DNA of 64,000 bases from Pseudoalteromonas apostichopi (GTDB taxonomy: Bacteria > Pseudomonadota > Gammaproteobacteria > Enterobacterales > Alteromonadaceae): assembly GCF_030297135.1 (NCBI RefSeq), contig NZ_AP028065.1, forward strand, positions 372,001 through 436,000, read 5' to 3'. The notes below the pieces were generated by a model. The model made no database searches, was not told the DNA's origin, and saw only the letters and a list, made by a program, of their open reading frames with translations. The translations under genes and the position numbers were made by a program. The stretch's first letter is position 1; every line of letters starts with the position of its first letter. This document shows positions 34,546-43,308 of this stretch, piece after piece.

Positions 34546-36944
34546 TCTGCGTCCTTCTCATCATCATTATCGCCATTAACGATATCAGCAATATTGGCAA
34601 GCCTTGCTAATGCTAGGGCATTTATTGAGCCATCAGGATAACCTTGTGGTGTCATTTCGCCTGCGTCTTTATCCATTAATAAACTCAGTGCTTGATCAAC
34701 TGTTTCAACGGCATAAATGTTAAAGCGTCCTTTTTCTACCGCATCGAGCACTTCGTCATCAAGCACTAAATTGACTTGATTTGATTTAGGAATAATCACC
34801 CCTTGCTCACCAGTTAAGCCACGCATTTTACAAAGCTTAAAGAAGCCTTCTATTTTCTCGTTGACGCCACCGATTGATTGCACGTCTCCATGCTGGTTAA
34901 TTGAGCCTGTAAGCGCGATAGATTGGCTAATAGGTAAATTAGTAATTGCCGATATTAGCGCGCAAAGCTCTGCTAATGAGGCGCTATCACCATCAATGTA
35001 ACCATAGCTTTGCTCGATTGCGATATTGGCACTGAGCGTTAGGCTAAATTGCTGAGCATATTTATTACCTAAGTAACCGGTTAATAGCATCACCCCTTTT
35101 GAGTGAATTGCTTTACCCAGCTCGGCTTCACGTTCAACGTCAATAACGCCATCTGCACCTGCGTACACAGTGGCGGTAATACGTGCAGGGGTACCAAATG
35201 AAGTATCACCAATGTGCAGCACGGTTAAGCCATTCACTTTGCCCACGGCGTGACCTTCAGTAGCAATTAAAATTTGCCCCTCTTTGATATCACTCAACAT
35301 GGTTTCTGAAATTTGCCCGGTGCGATATTGCTTACCTACAATAGCTTCATCGATGTGATGAGCATCAATCACAGTTTGCCCATCTTGCTTGGCATAAAAA
35401 CTGGCTTCTGCCACTAATTCTAATACATCAGCAAAACGAGCTGAGAGCTTGTTATGATGTTCAGCTTGACGATAACTAAATTTTAATAACCTCGCCATCG
35501 CTGCTTCATTTACTGTGCAATTAAGTGTCTGCTGACAATATTCAGTGACCTTGGTAATGAACTGATATTGCAGTTTGTCACTGCTTGGCAAATAGTAATC
35601 AAAATCAGCGAGTACACGAAATAACTCAGCAAACTCTTCGTCATATTCACCTATTGTGTAATAGAGCTCCCGTGAGCCTAGCAGCACTATTTTTACATCA
35701 AGGGGAATAAGCTGCGGACGTAATGTAAAGCTACTCCCCACAGAGCTGTCTTGATAAGGTAAGTCGTTTTTGATTTGATGCGTTTTTAAAGATAACTTAA
35801 GGCCATCCCACACTTGTGGGTTAGACATAACTTTCTCTGCATCCATAATCAAATAACCACCATTAGCACGGTGCAATGCACCTGGTTGTATTGAACGGTA
35901 ACTGGTGATTAAAGAGCCTTGCGAAGTCGCATATTCAATTTTTCCGAAGATATTACCAAACGTTGGATTTGGCTCATACACCACAGGCGCTGCATCATCT
36001 TCTTTGTATTCTACTAAGATATTTGGCGCAAAGAAGTCTGTGAGCATCCCTTTACGGTCAAAGTCTTCTTTATTTTCGTCGTTTTCATCGTCGTCGAGCC
36101 ACTCAAGCACTGCATCAATGATTTCTTCACGAATGTCTTTTAAGTAACGTAACACACCAATATGCGTGGCATATTTGTGTTCAAGGGCTTTAATTAGTGG
36201 TTTAGTGGCAAGCTCTGCAGTTGATTTTTTAAGGTTACGCAGTTTCTCAGATGACTCACGCTTCCAGCGTGGCAGCTCAATCAGAGCTTCGATTAATGCA
36301 TCTTCAAGTTTTTCAATGACCTCATAAAACTCAATACGCAATGGCTCTTCAAGGGCTGCAAATTCACTGTCACTCAGTTGTTTACCGTTAACCAAAGGCG
36401 CAAAGCCAACGACGCCATTTTCTTCAATCAGAGCCACACTTTGCTCAAGAGCAGCAATTTCGACTGATGTAATTGCCGCATCGTAAGTATCGGTAAACTC
36501 ACGGTCGATTGATTTTTTCTTACGTTGATAACCAGGATTATCAAAAGCAGCGGGGAATGTATCGAGTACTTCATCAATGAAAGAATCAATATCGTCTGCT
36601 AACTGTTTTGATTGACCAGCTTGCATAAATAACGCAATAGGCTCGCGGTGGTCTTCATAGTTATTAACGTACAACCACTCATTAGGCGTTGGGCGGTCTT
36701 TTGAATGGGCTGTGAGCTTGTCTTTTACTAAGGTGTAACGTCCGTGCGCCGCTTCACCCATTACATAAACATTATATCCAGGTAATTCCATCCCCAATGA
36801 AAAGTCGAGGGCACTTTGTGCACGTTGCTGGCCAATAAATGGTAAGGCTTCTGGATATGGGTTTTGCATGCAAGTGGCAACATGGCTTGCAGCAATCTCA
36901 GGTGCTAACGCAGAAACAGGTAGAGGGATTAGTTTTTTTGTCAT
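34542..36944 (-). CDS. Lon-family ATP-dependent protease (YcbZ/LonC-like, AAA_32 type)
   Basis: An 800-aa cytoplasmic protease. The N-terminal ATPase part has a Walker-A-like G-E-A-A-H-G-R-Y near residue 63 with Arg in place of Lys, plus a long helical insertion (about 150-280). The Walker-B-like GGYLIMDAEKV is near 370. The C-terminal S16 Lon domain (about 570-775) carries the catalytic serine in DGDSASLAEL near 672 and the lysine in GGVNEKIEGFF near 715. Length and architecture fit the YcbZ-type branch rather than classical Lon, which has an N-terminal substrate domain and a canonical P-loop. Confidence 0.87.
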   Translation of the reverse strand: MTKKLIPLPVSALAPEIAASHVATCMQNPYPEALPFIGQQRAQSALDFSLGMELPGYNVYVMGEAAHGRYTLVKDKLTAHSKDRPTPNEWLYVNNYEDHREPIALFMQAGQSKQLADDIDSFIDEVLDTFPAAFDNPGYQRKKKSIDREFTDTYDAAITSVEIAALEQSVALIEENGVVGFAPLVNGKQLSDSEFAALEEPLRIEFYEVIEKLEDALIEALIELPRWKRESSEKLRNLKKSTAELATKPLIKALEHKYATHIGVLRYLKDIREEIIDAVLEWLDDDENDENKEDFDRKGMLTDFFAPNILVEYKEDDAAPVVYEPNPTFGNIFGKIEYATSQGSLITSYRSIQPGALHRANGGYLIMDAEKVMSNPQVWDGLKLSLKTHQIKNDLPYQDSSVGSSFTLRPQLIPLDVKIVLLGSRELYYTIGEYDEEFAELFRVLADFDYYLPSSDKLQYQFITKVTEYCQQTLNCTVNEAAMARLLKFSYRQAEHHNKLSARFADVLELVAEASFYAKQDGQTVIDAHHIDEAIVGKQYRTGQISETMLSDIKEGQILIATEGHAVGKVNGLTVLHIGDTSFGTPARITATVYAGADGVIDVEREAELGKAIHSKGVMLLTGYLGNKYAQQFSLTLSANIAIEQSYGYIDGDSASLAELCALISAITNLPISQSIALTGSINQHGDVQSIGGVNEKIEGFFKLCKMRGLTGEQGVIIPKSNQVNLVLDDEVLDAVEKGRFNIYAVETVDQALSLLMDKDAGEMTPQGYPDGSINALALARLANIADIVNGDNDDEKDAE

Positions 36945-37013
36945 TCTAACTTCTTATTTCCCAGTTTTGACTGGGCATTATAGGTAACGCCCAGCACAAG
37001 CCTGCGTCACTGA

Positions 37014-37472
37014 TTAAGGTTGTAATGCCTTACGGCGAAAATAAATACCGCCACATTCAGTACAAGGAGTAATTTGCGTAGCATGGTAAACATCGTAACT
37101 ATGCTGACAATTTTTACATACTAATGTGCCCATGGCTATCCATTCTCCTTCTTGATACACACCATTGTGTTTAAAATCTTGGTTTAATGCTTGCCATTCA
37201 AGCTGGGTTTTATCTTCGATATGCGACAATTCGTACCAAAGAGACTCTTTGAGCTCTAGCCAAGCGAGTGAGTCATAATGACTGTCGTTTTCTTTGATAT
37301 GGTCAATATCGCGCTTTAAATAGTCACGATACTGATATAGCTTTTCTTGACCTAAATCTTTAAGTGCCTGCTCTGACTCAACAAATTTCTCCATTGCATC
37401 TTTTAGCTCATTCTCTTTTACGTCTTTAAGCCAAGCACTCAAATCACTAAGCCAAGATTTATAATCTGCCAT
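37014..37472 (-). CDS. ybeL: Zinc-ribbon protein YbeL (DUF1451)
   Basis: A 152-aa protein. A mostly helical acidic region (residues 1-100) is followed by a C-terminal zinc ribbon with two C-x2-C pairs, CKNC and CTEC, near residues 118 and 136. Function is unknown. The family is usually found beside leuS, as here, where it is divergent from leuS across a 186-bp gap. Confidence 0.88.
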   Translation of the reverse strand: MADYKSWLSDLSAWLKDVKENELKDAMEKFVESEQALKDLGQEKLYQYRDYLKRDIDHIKENDSHYDSLAWLELKESLWYELSHIEDKTQLEWQALNQDFKHNGVYQEGEWIAMGTLVCKNCQHSYDVYHATQITPCTECGGIYFRRKALQP

Positions 37473-37658
37473 CGTTTACTCCTTCAAAAGTGATGAAAAA
37501 TCAATCGTTATACTAGTTGAGTATAGGTTAACCTGTCCTGAAAATATATTTCATTGGAAAATTAATAAAAGCGCCTATTTGCCGCTGTGATTAGCATGTA
37601 TTTTGGGTTATCCTTATCGACAATTTTTTATTAATTTGCAAGAAGTCTGGAATCGTAG

Positions 37659-40247
37659 ATGCAAGAGCAATATAACCCGCAAGACATAGAGTCAAAAGTA
37701 CAAGCCTACTGGGAAGAAAACCAAGTATTTAAAGTCACTGAAGATGAGAGCAAAGAAAAGTATTACTGCCTATCGATGTTCCCATACCCAAGCGGCCGAC
37801 TCCACATGGGTCACGTTCGTAACTACACCATTGGTGACGTAGTATCTCGCTTCCAACGCTTGCAAGGCAAAAACGTAATGCAACCAATGGGTTGGGATGC
37901 GTTTGGTCTTCCTGCTGAAAACGCGGCAATCAAAAACAACACCGCACCTGCTAAGTGGACTTACGAAAACATCGATTACATGCGCGATCAGTTAAAGCAA
38001 CTTGGCTTTGGTTATGATTGGGATCGTGAAATCGCAACATGTCATCCAGAATATTATAAGTGGGAACAGTGGTTCTTCACTAAGCTTTACGAAAAAGGCT
38101 TAGTATACAAAAAGATGTCAACAGTAAACTGGGATCCAGTTGACCAAACAGTACTAGCGAACGAGCAAGTAATTGATGGTCGTGGTTGGCGTTCAGGTGC
38201 CATTGTTGAGCAAAAAGAAATTCCACAATGGTTTATCAAAATCACTGATTACGCACAAGAATTATTAGATGATTTAGACAAACTAGATCACTGGCCTGAG
38301 CAAGTTAAAACCATGCAACGCAACTGGATTGGTCGTTCTGAAGGCTTAGAAATCGAATTCAAGCGTGCTGATAACGACGATACATTCAGTGTTTATACAA
38401 CTCGCCCTGATACCTTCATGGGTGTGACGTATGTTGCTGTTGCAGCAGGTCACCCAATTGCACAAGAAGCAGCTAAAAACAGCGATGCTGTGGCAATGTT
38501 TGTTGATGAGTGTAAAAACACGAAAATCGCAGAAGCAGACATGGCAACCATGGACAAAAAAGGCATTGCTACTGGCTTTTATGCGATTCACCCATTAACA
38601 GGTAAGCAAGTACCAATTTGGGTTGCTAACTTTGTATTAATGGATTACGGCTCAGGCGCTGTAATGGCTGTTCCTGCACATGACCAACGTGACTACGAGT
38701 TTGCATCAGCTTATGGCCTTGAGATTGCCCAAGTTATCGCACCAGCTGCAGGTTCTGAAGAAACGGTTGATTTAGACAACCAAGCTTACACAGAAAAAGG
38801 CGTGTTAGTTAACTCAGGTGAGTTCGATGGTCTTGAGTTTGAAGCAGCGTTTAATGCGGTTGCAGATAAACTAGAAGCACTTGGTGTCGGTGAGCGTAAA
38901 GTTAACTTCCGTTTACGTGACTGGGGTGTTAGCCGTCAGCGTTACTGGGGTTCTCCAATCCCAATGCTTAGCGACGAAAATGGTGATGAGCTTGCAGCAA
39001 CTGAAGACATGTTACCAGTTCGCTTACCTGAAGACGTAGTAATGAATGGTGTTACTTCGCCAATCAAAGCTGACCCTGAGTGGGCTAAAACAACTGTAAA
39101 TGGCGCACCTGCATTCCACGAAACTGATACCTTCGATACCTTTATGGAGTCATCATGGTATTACGCACGTTACTGTAGCCCTCGTTTTGACGAAGGTATG
39201 ATTGAGCCAGGTGCCGCAAATTACTGGTTACCAGTAAACCAATACATTGGTGGTATTGAGCATGCGATCTTGCACTTACTTTACTCGCGCTTCTTCCACA
39301 AACTATTACGTGACTTCGGTTTAGTTAACTCAGATGAGCCATTTGAGCGCTTACTATGTCAAGGCATGGTATTAGCAGATACTTTCTATCGTAAAGATGA
39401 GAAAGGCGGTGATATTTGGATTTCCCCAACAGACGTACAAACTGAAACAGACGACAAAGGTCGTGTTGTTAAGGCTTGGCACAAAGAAGATGGCGAGCCA
39501 GTATTCTCTGCAGGCATGAGCAAAATGTCGAAATCGAAAAACAACGGTATCGACCCACAACAAGTTATTGCCGAGTACGGTGCAGATACAGTTCGTTTAT
39601 TCATGATGTTTACAGCACCACCAGAGCAAACTCTTGAATGGTCTGATTCAGGTGTTGAAGGTGCAATGCGTTTCTTAAAACGTATTTGGAAATACGCTGT
39701 TGATGTAGAAACAGTAGGCTACCAAGCGCTTGATAAGTCAGCATTAAACAACGACCAAAAAGTACTACGTCGTGAGCTTCATAAAGCAATTGCAAAAGTA
39801 ACTGATGACGTTGAACGTCGTCAAACATTCAACACCGCGATTGCAGCAATCATGGAAATCTCTAACAAATTATTAAAAGCACCACTTGCAGATAAGCAAG
39901 ATGTAGCTATTGCTAACGAAGCTCTTGAAGCATTGCTTATCATGCTTGCGCCTATCACGCCGCATATGTGTCACCAGTTATGGCAAGACCTTGGCAAAGA
40001 AGGCGACATCTTAGATGCAGCATGGCCAAAGGTTGATGAATCAGCGCTTGTTGAAGATGAGAAGCTAATCATTGTACAGGTTAACGGTAAGCTACGTGCT
40101 AAGTTAACAGTGCCTGCAGATGCAACGAAAGAGCAAGTTGAAACGCTAGCATTTGCTGAAGAAAACGTGACTAAGTTCACTGATGGCGTAACCATCCGTA
40201 AAGTGATTTACGTACCTGGCAAACTACTTAACGTGGTTGCTAATTAA
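37659..40247 (+). CDS. leuS: Leucyl-tRNA synthetase
   Basis: A class I synthetase of 862 aa charging tRNA-Leu. The HIGH motif is HMGH in PYPSGRLHMGHVRNYTIGDV near residue 43. The CP1 editing domain (about 225-420) includes TTRPDTFMGVTYVAVAAGHP. The KMSKS motif is SKMSKSKNNGID near 620, and a C-terminal anticodon-binding domain follows. It heads the leuS-lptE-holA-nadD-rsfS-rlmH-mrdA-rodA-rlpA run, as in E. coli. Four copies of its substrate tRNA-Leu(TAG) lie in the tRNA operon at 24.5-25.5 kb. Confidence 0.98.
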   Translation: MQEQYNPQDIESKVQAYWEENQVFKVTEDESKEKYYCLSMFPYPSGRLHMGHVRNYTIGDVVSRFQRLQGKNVMQPMGWDAFGLPAENAAIKNNTAPAKWTYENIDYMRDQLKQLGFGYDWDREIATCHPEYYKWEQWFFTKLYEKGLVYKKMSTVNWDPVDQTVLANEQVIDGRGWRSGAIVEQKEIPQWFIKITDYAQELLDDLDKLDHWPEQVKTMQRNWIGRSEGLEIEFKRADNDDTFSVYTTRPDTFMGVTYVAVAAGHPIAQEAAKNSDAVAMFVDECKNTKIAEADMATMDKKGIATGFYAIHPLTGKQVPIWVANFVLMDYGSGAVMAVPAHDQRDYEFASAYGLEIAQVIAPAAGSEETVDLDNQAYTEKGVLVNSGEFDGLEFEAAFNAVADKLEALGVGERKVNFRLRDWGVSRQRYWGSPIPMLSDENGDELAATEDMLPVRLPEDVVMNGVTSPIKADPEWAKTTVNGAPAFHETDTFDTFMESSWYYARYCSPRFDEGMIEPGAANYWLPVNQYIGGIEHAILHLLYSRFFHKLLRDFGLVNSDEPFERLLCQGMVLADTFYRKDEKGGDIWISPTDVQTETDDKGRVVKAWHKEDGEPVFSAGMSKMSKSKNNGIDPQQVIAEYGADTVRLFMMFTAPPEQTLEWSDSGVEGAMRFLKRIWKYAVDVETVGYQALDKSALNNDQKVLRRELHKAIAKVTDDVERRQTFNTAIAAIMEISNKLLKAPLADKQDVAIANEALEALLIMLAPITPHMCHQLWQDLGKEGDILDAAWPKVDESALVEDEKLIIVQVNGKLRAKLTVPADATKEQVETLAFAEENVTKFTDGVTIRKVIYVPGKLLNVVAN

Positions 40248-40248
40248 G

Positions 40249-40740
40249 ATGGCAGCGCTTCAAGCACTGAAAAACGGACTAGCCCTTGCGCTAGTCTGTT
40301 TACTACTAACAAGTTGTGGCTTTCACTTAAAGAAAGCCTCTAATTTGCCTGAAGACTTGAAAGTGATCACCCTTGCTGGTGATGATGAAAAATCAGCGCT
40401 ATTCGAATTAGTTGAGAAAGAGCTTATTGCTAGTCAAGTAAAGCTAAACGAAAGTGACAGCCTATACCCTGAGTTAATCATCCACAAAGACCGTCTAGAG
40501 CGTCAAATATTGTCATTATTTGATAATGGTCAGGTTGCTGAATATGAACTTGCCTATAGTGTAAGCTATACCCTAAAGCGACCAGGTCAAAAAGCCATAA
40601 ATCAAAGCTTTGAGCTGTATCGTAACTACCAAGACGACCCTGACAATGCTCTTGCAAAGGCAAAAGAACTTGATTTACTATTAAACGAAATTCGTAAACA
40701 AGCGAGTCGCCGTATCGTTCGTGAGTTATCAAAACTCTAA
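40249..40740 (+). CDS. lptE: LPS-assembly lipoprotein LptE
   Basis: LptE plugs the LptD barrel and helps deliver LPS to the outer leaflet. ATG 40249 immediately follows the leuS stop and gives 163 aa. The lipoprotein signal ends in L-L-T-S-C, followed by GFHLKKASNLPEDL, the LptE-typical mature start. A longer frame beginning inside leuS (TTG 40237) is less likely. It overlaps holA by 1 bp. Confidence 0.94.
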   Translation: MAALQALKNGLALALVCLLLTSCGFHLKKASNLPEDLKVITLAGDDEKSALFELVEKELIASQVKLNESDSLYPELIIHKDRLERQILSLFDNGQVAEYELAYSVSYTLKRPGQKAINQSFELYRNYQDDPDNALAKAKELDLLLNEIRKQASRRIVRELSKL

Positions 40741-41780
40741 TGCGTTGTTATGCAAACCAACTTCCGAGCCAGTTAAAAAAAGGCCTAGCGCCTTTTTACA
40801 TGGTCTTTGGTGAAGAGCCTTTTCAAATTGAACAGTGTGTCATGCAAATTCGCCAAGCTGCTAAACAGCAAGGCTTTGACGAGGTCATTAAATTTACCTT
40901 AATGCCAGGTTTTGATTGGCAAGAAATTGTTGCTCAATACCAGAGTATGTCGCTGTTTAGTGCTCGTACCTTAATTGAGTTTGATTTAAACGAGCAAAAA
41001 CCAGGTACTCAAGGCAGCCAAATCTTTAAACAACTTGTTGAGCTTGCTAATCCCGATACTATTTTGGTTTTAAAAGGTGCCAAAGCCAGCCAAGATATTC
41101 AACGCAGTGCTTGGTTTAAGGCCTTAGATAAACAAGGCTTATTCGTTCCTTGTTATCCCCTCACAGGTAATCACCTAAGTCGTTGGTTGGATGAGCAATG
41201 TTACCGTTTAAACTTGAACCTTCATAACAATGCTAAACAAAGCTTGATTGATGCCTCAGAAGGTAATTTACTTGCCTGTCATCAAGAGCTAGAAAAACTG
41301 TCTTTACTCTACGGCAGTGAGCTAATTGACCAACAAGCCGTAATGCAAGGACTGCTTAACCAGTCTAAGTTTGATATTTTTGACTTAAGTGATGCTCTAT
41401 TAAATGGCCAAGCCAAGCAAGCCGTTAAAGTAATGACTAAACTTGCCGCTGATAATACCGAAGCAATGAGTATTTTTTGGGCTATTAACAAAGAAGCTGC
41501 AAATTTACTGGCGATGCAACATGGGCGCTTAAATGGTGCCAACATGGCTGATTTATACAAGCAATTTAATATTTGGAAAAATCAACAAGCGATTGTTCAA
41601 CAAGCCTTAAACCGCTTAAATATTAAAGTACTCGAACAAATTACAGTTCAGTTAGCTCAGTTTGATGCAGCTTATAAACAAGGGAACCTCGTAGCTCCCT
41701 ACCAAGCATTAATGCACATATGCTTAATGTTTTGCCAACCAGTGGCAATACCTTTACCTTGCCACCCAGTCTTCGACTAA
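40740..41780 (+). CDS. holA: DNA polymerase III subunit delta
   Basis: The delta subunit opens the beta clamp in the clamp-loader complex. It is 346 aa. The N-terminal region YANQLPSQLKKGLAPFYMVFGEEPFQIEQ matches HolA, with the later LNQSKFDIFDLSDALLNGQ and IFWAINKEAANLL helices. It has no functional P-loop, as expected. The ATG shares its A with the lptE stop. Confidence 0.95.
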   Translation: MRCYANQLPSQLKKGLAPFYMVFGEEPFQIEQCVMQIRQAAKQQGFDEVIKFTLMPGFDWQEIVAQYQSMSLFSARTLIEFDLNEQKPGTQGSQIFKQLVELANPDTILVLKGAKASQDIQRSAWFKALDKQGLFVPCYPLTGNHLSRWLDEQCYRLNLNLHNNAKQSLIDASEGNLLACHQELEKLSLLYGSELIDQQAVMQGLLNQSKFDIFDLSDALLNGQAKQAVKVMTKLAADNTEAMSIFWAINKEAANLLAMQHGRLNGANMADLYKQFNIWKNQQAIVQQALNRLNIKVLEQITVQLAQFDAAYKQGNLVAPYQALMHICLMFCQPVAIPLPCHPVFD

Positions 41781-41792
41781 GAGTGACAATTC

Positions 41793-42428
41793 ATGATTGC
41801 TATTTTCGGTGGCACCTTTGACCCGATTCACTTAGGTCATATTAATATGGCCCAGCAATGCGTTCAGCAGTGTCAACTTGATACCCTTTACTTCATGCCT
41901 TGCGCTATTCCCGCTCACAAAGCTAAGCCAGGAATAAGTGATGAGCATCGAATTAACATGCTGAAACTCGCGATTGAAAACAACCCACATTTTGCTATTG
42001 ATTATCGAGAGTTAAATAGAGAAGGTGCATCTTATTCGCTACTGAGCTTAAAAGAGCTTCGTGCAGAAAATCCGTCTTCACCGATTATGTTTTTAATCGG
42101 CATGGACTCATTCAATAGCCTAGACAAGTGGTTTAAATGGCAAGAAATTGTCGAACTATGCCATATCGTTGTTTATCAACGTCCGAGTCAACACTGTCAA
42201 GTAAGTGGTGAGTTAGCGGTTTATAAAGAAAATGCTTTTACTGAGCAGCTCAGCCAACTGCAACAAACCCATGCAGGTAAGTTATTCTTTTTAGATGGCT
42301 TACAAGTTAATGCTGCCTCAAGCGAAATCAGAAAAAAGCTGCATTTAAATGATAATATAGCGGAACTTTTACCTACCACGGTAAGTCAATACATTGCGCA
42401 GCATCATCTTTACCAAACAGATGAATAA
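41793..42428 (+). CDS. nadD: Nicotinate-nucleotide adenylyltransferase
   Basis: NadD adenylates nicotinate mononucleotide to deamido-NAD. It is 211 aa. The nucleotidyltransferase motif is GGTFDPIHLGHI near residue 5, and the C-terminal ISSTxIR-type motif is AASSEIRKKL near 175. It starts 12 bp after holA. Confidence 0.96.
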   Translation: MIAIFGGTFDPIHLGHINMAQQCVQQCQLDTLYFMPCAIPAHKAKPGISDEHRINMLKLAIENNPHFAIDYRELNREGASYSLLSLKELRAENPSSPIMFLIGMDSFNSLDKWFKWQEIVELCHIVVYQRPSQHCQVSGELAVYKENAFTEQLSQLQQTHAGKLFFLDGLQVNAASSEIRKKLHLNDNIAELLPTTVSQYIAQHHLYQTDE

Positions 42429-42484
42429 ATACTGTCTGCGTGATAAAATAACAAATTAAGATTATTTATTTTTGAGATAACACT

Positions 42485-42802
42485 TTGGATTCTAAACAAC
42501 TACTCGCATTTGCCCTTGATAAAGTCGACGATATGAAAGCCCGTGATGTGGTGCAACTTGATGTTCGTGGTAAGTCTGATATTACTGATTATTTATTAGT
42601 ATGCTCAGGAAACTCTAAACGCCACGTACAATCTATTGCGGATCACGTTGCTAAAGAAGCACGCCATGCTGGAGAAGAGCCTCTCGGTTACGAAGGCCAA
42701 AACGAAGGCGAATGGGTGCTGGTTGATCTAGGTGATGTGGTTGTGCACGTAATGCAAGACCAAACTCGCGACTTCTATGATCTAGAAAAACTTTGGGGCT
42801 AA
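42485..42802 (+). CDS. rsfS: Ribosomal silencing factor RsfS
   Basis: RsfS binds L14 and blocks 30S-50S joining during starvation. It is 105 aa. VDDMKARDVVQLDVRGKSDITDYLLVCSG and the C-terminal VVVHVMQDQTRDFYDLEKLW are typical. The start is TTG with GAGA about 7 bp upstream. No ATG lies near the family N-terminus. It follows nadD, as in most gammaproteobacteria. Confidence 0.93.
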   Translation: MDSKQLLAFALDKVDDMKARDVVQLDVRGKSDITDYLLVCSGNSKRHVQSIADHVAKEARHAGEEPLGYEGQNEGEWVLVDLGDVVVHVMQDQTRDFYDLEKLWG

Positions 42803-42829
42803 CCCTTAGCAAGGACATAGGTAACCATT

Positions 42830-43300
42830 TTGAAAATACAATTGATTGCTGTTGGCACCAAAATGCCAGCATGGGTTGAAACCGGATTCACAGAATACCA
42901 ACGTCGCTTTCCGCGTGATATGCCGCTTGAGCTTATTGAAATCCCCGCTGGTAAACGTGGTAAAAATGCTGATATCAAACGTATTTTACAACTTGAAGGT
43001 GAAAAGACCCTTGCAGCTATTCCTAAAGGTAACCGTATTGTTACTCTTGAAGTAACGGGTAAACCCATGGATACCCACCAGTTGGCGAAAAGCATGGAAA
43101 AATGGCAGCTTGATGGTCGTGATGTCAGCTTGTTGATTGGTGGACCCGAAGGTTTAGCACCAGAGTGTATCGCAGCCTCTGAGCAAAAGTGGTCATTATC
43201 AAACCTTACACTACCGCACCCATTGGTGCGCATTATTGTTGCAGAAAGCCTATACCGAGGCTGGAGCTTGAATAACAACCACCCTTATCATCGCGAGTAG
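42830..43300 (+). CDS. rlmH: 23S rRNA pseudouridine-1915 N3-methyltransferase
   Basis: RlmH is a SPOUT (knotted) methyltransferase acting on pseudouridine 1915 of 23S rRNA in assembled 70S ribosomes. It is 156 aa. LIGGPEGLAPE near residue 102 is the SAM-binding loop, and SNLTLPHPLVRIIVAESLYR follows. The start is TTG. It lies 27 bp after rsfS and 8 bp before mrdA. Confidence 0.96.
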   Translation: MKIQLIAVGTKMPAWVETGFTEYQRRFPRDMPLELIEIPAGKRGKNADIKRILQLEGEKTLAAIPKGNRIVTLEVTGKPMDTHQLAKSMEKWQLDGRDVSLLIGGPEGLAPECIAASEQKWSLSNLTLPHPLVRIIVAESLYRGWSLNNNHPYHRE

Positions 43301-43308
43301 TAAAACCA

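Noticed and set aside
37529..37540. A possible further REP-like motif (AACCTGTCCTGA) upstream of leuS
   Set aside because: Only the CCTGTCC core matches and the flanks differ, so it is within chance expectation.
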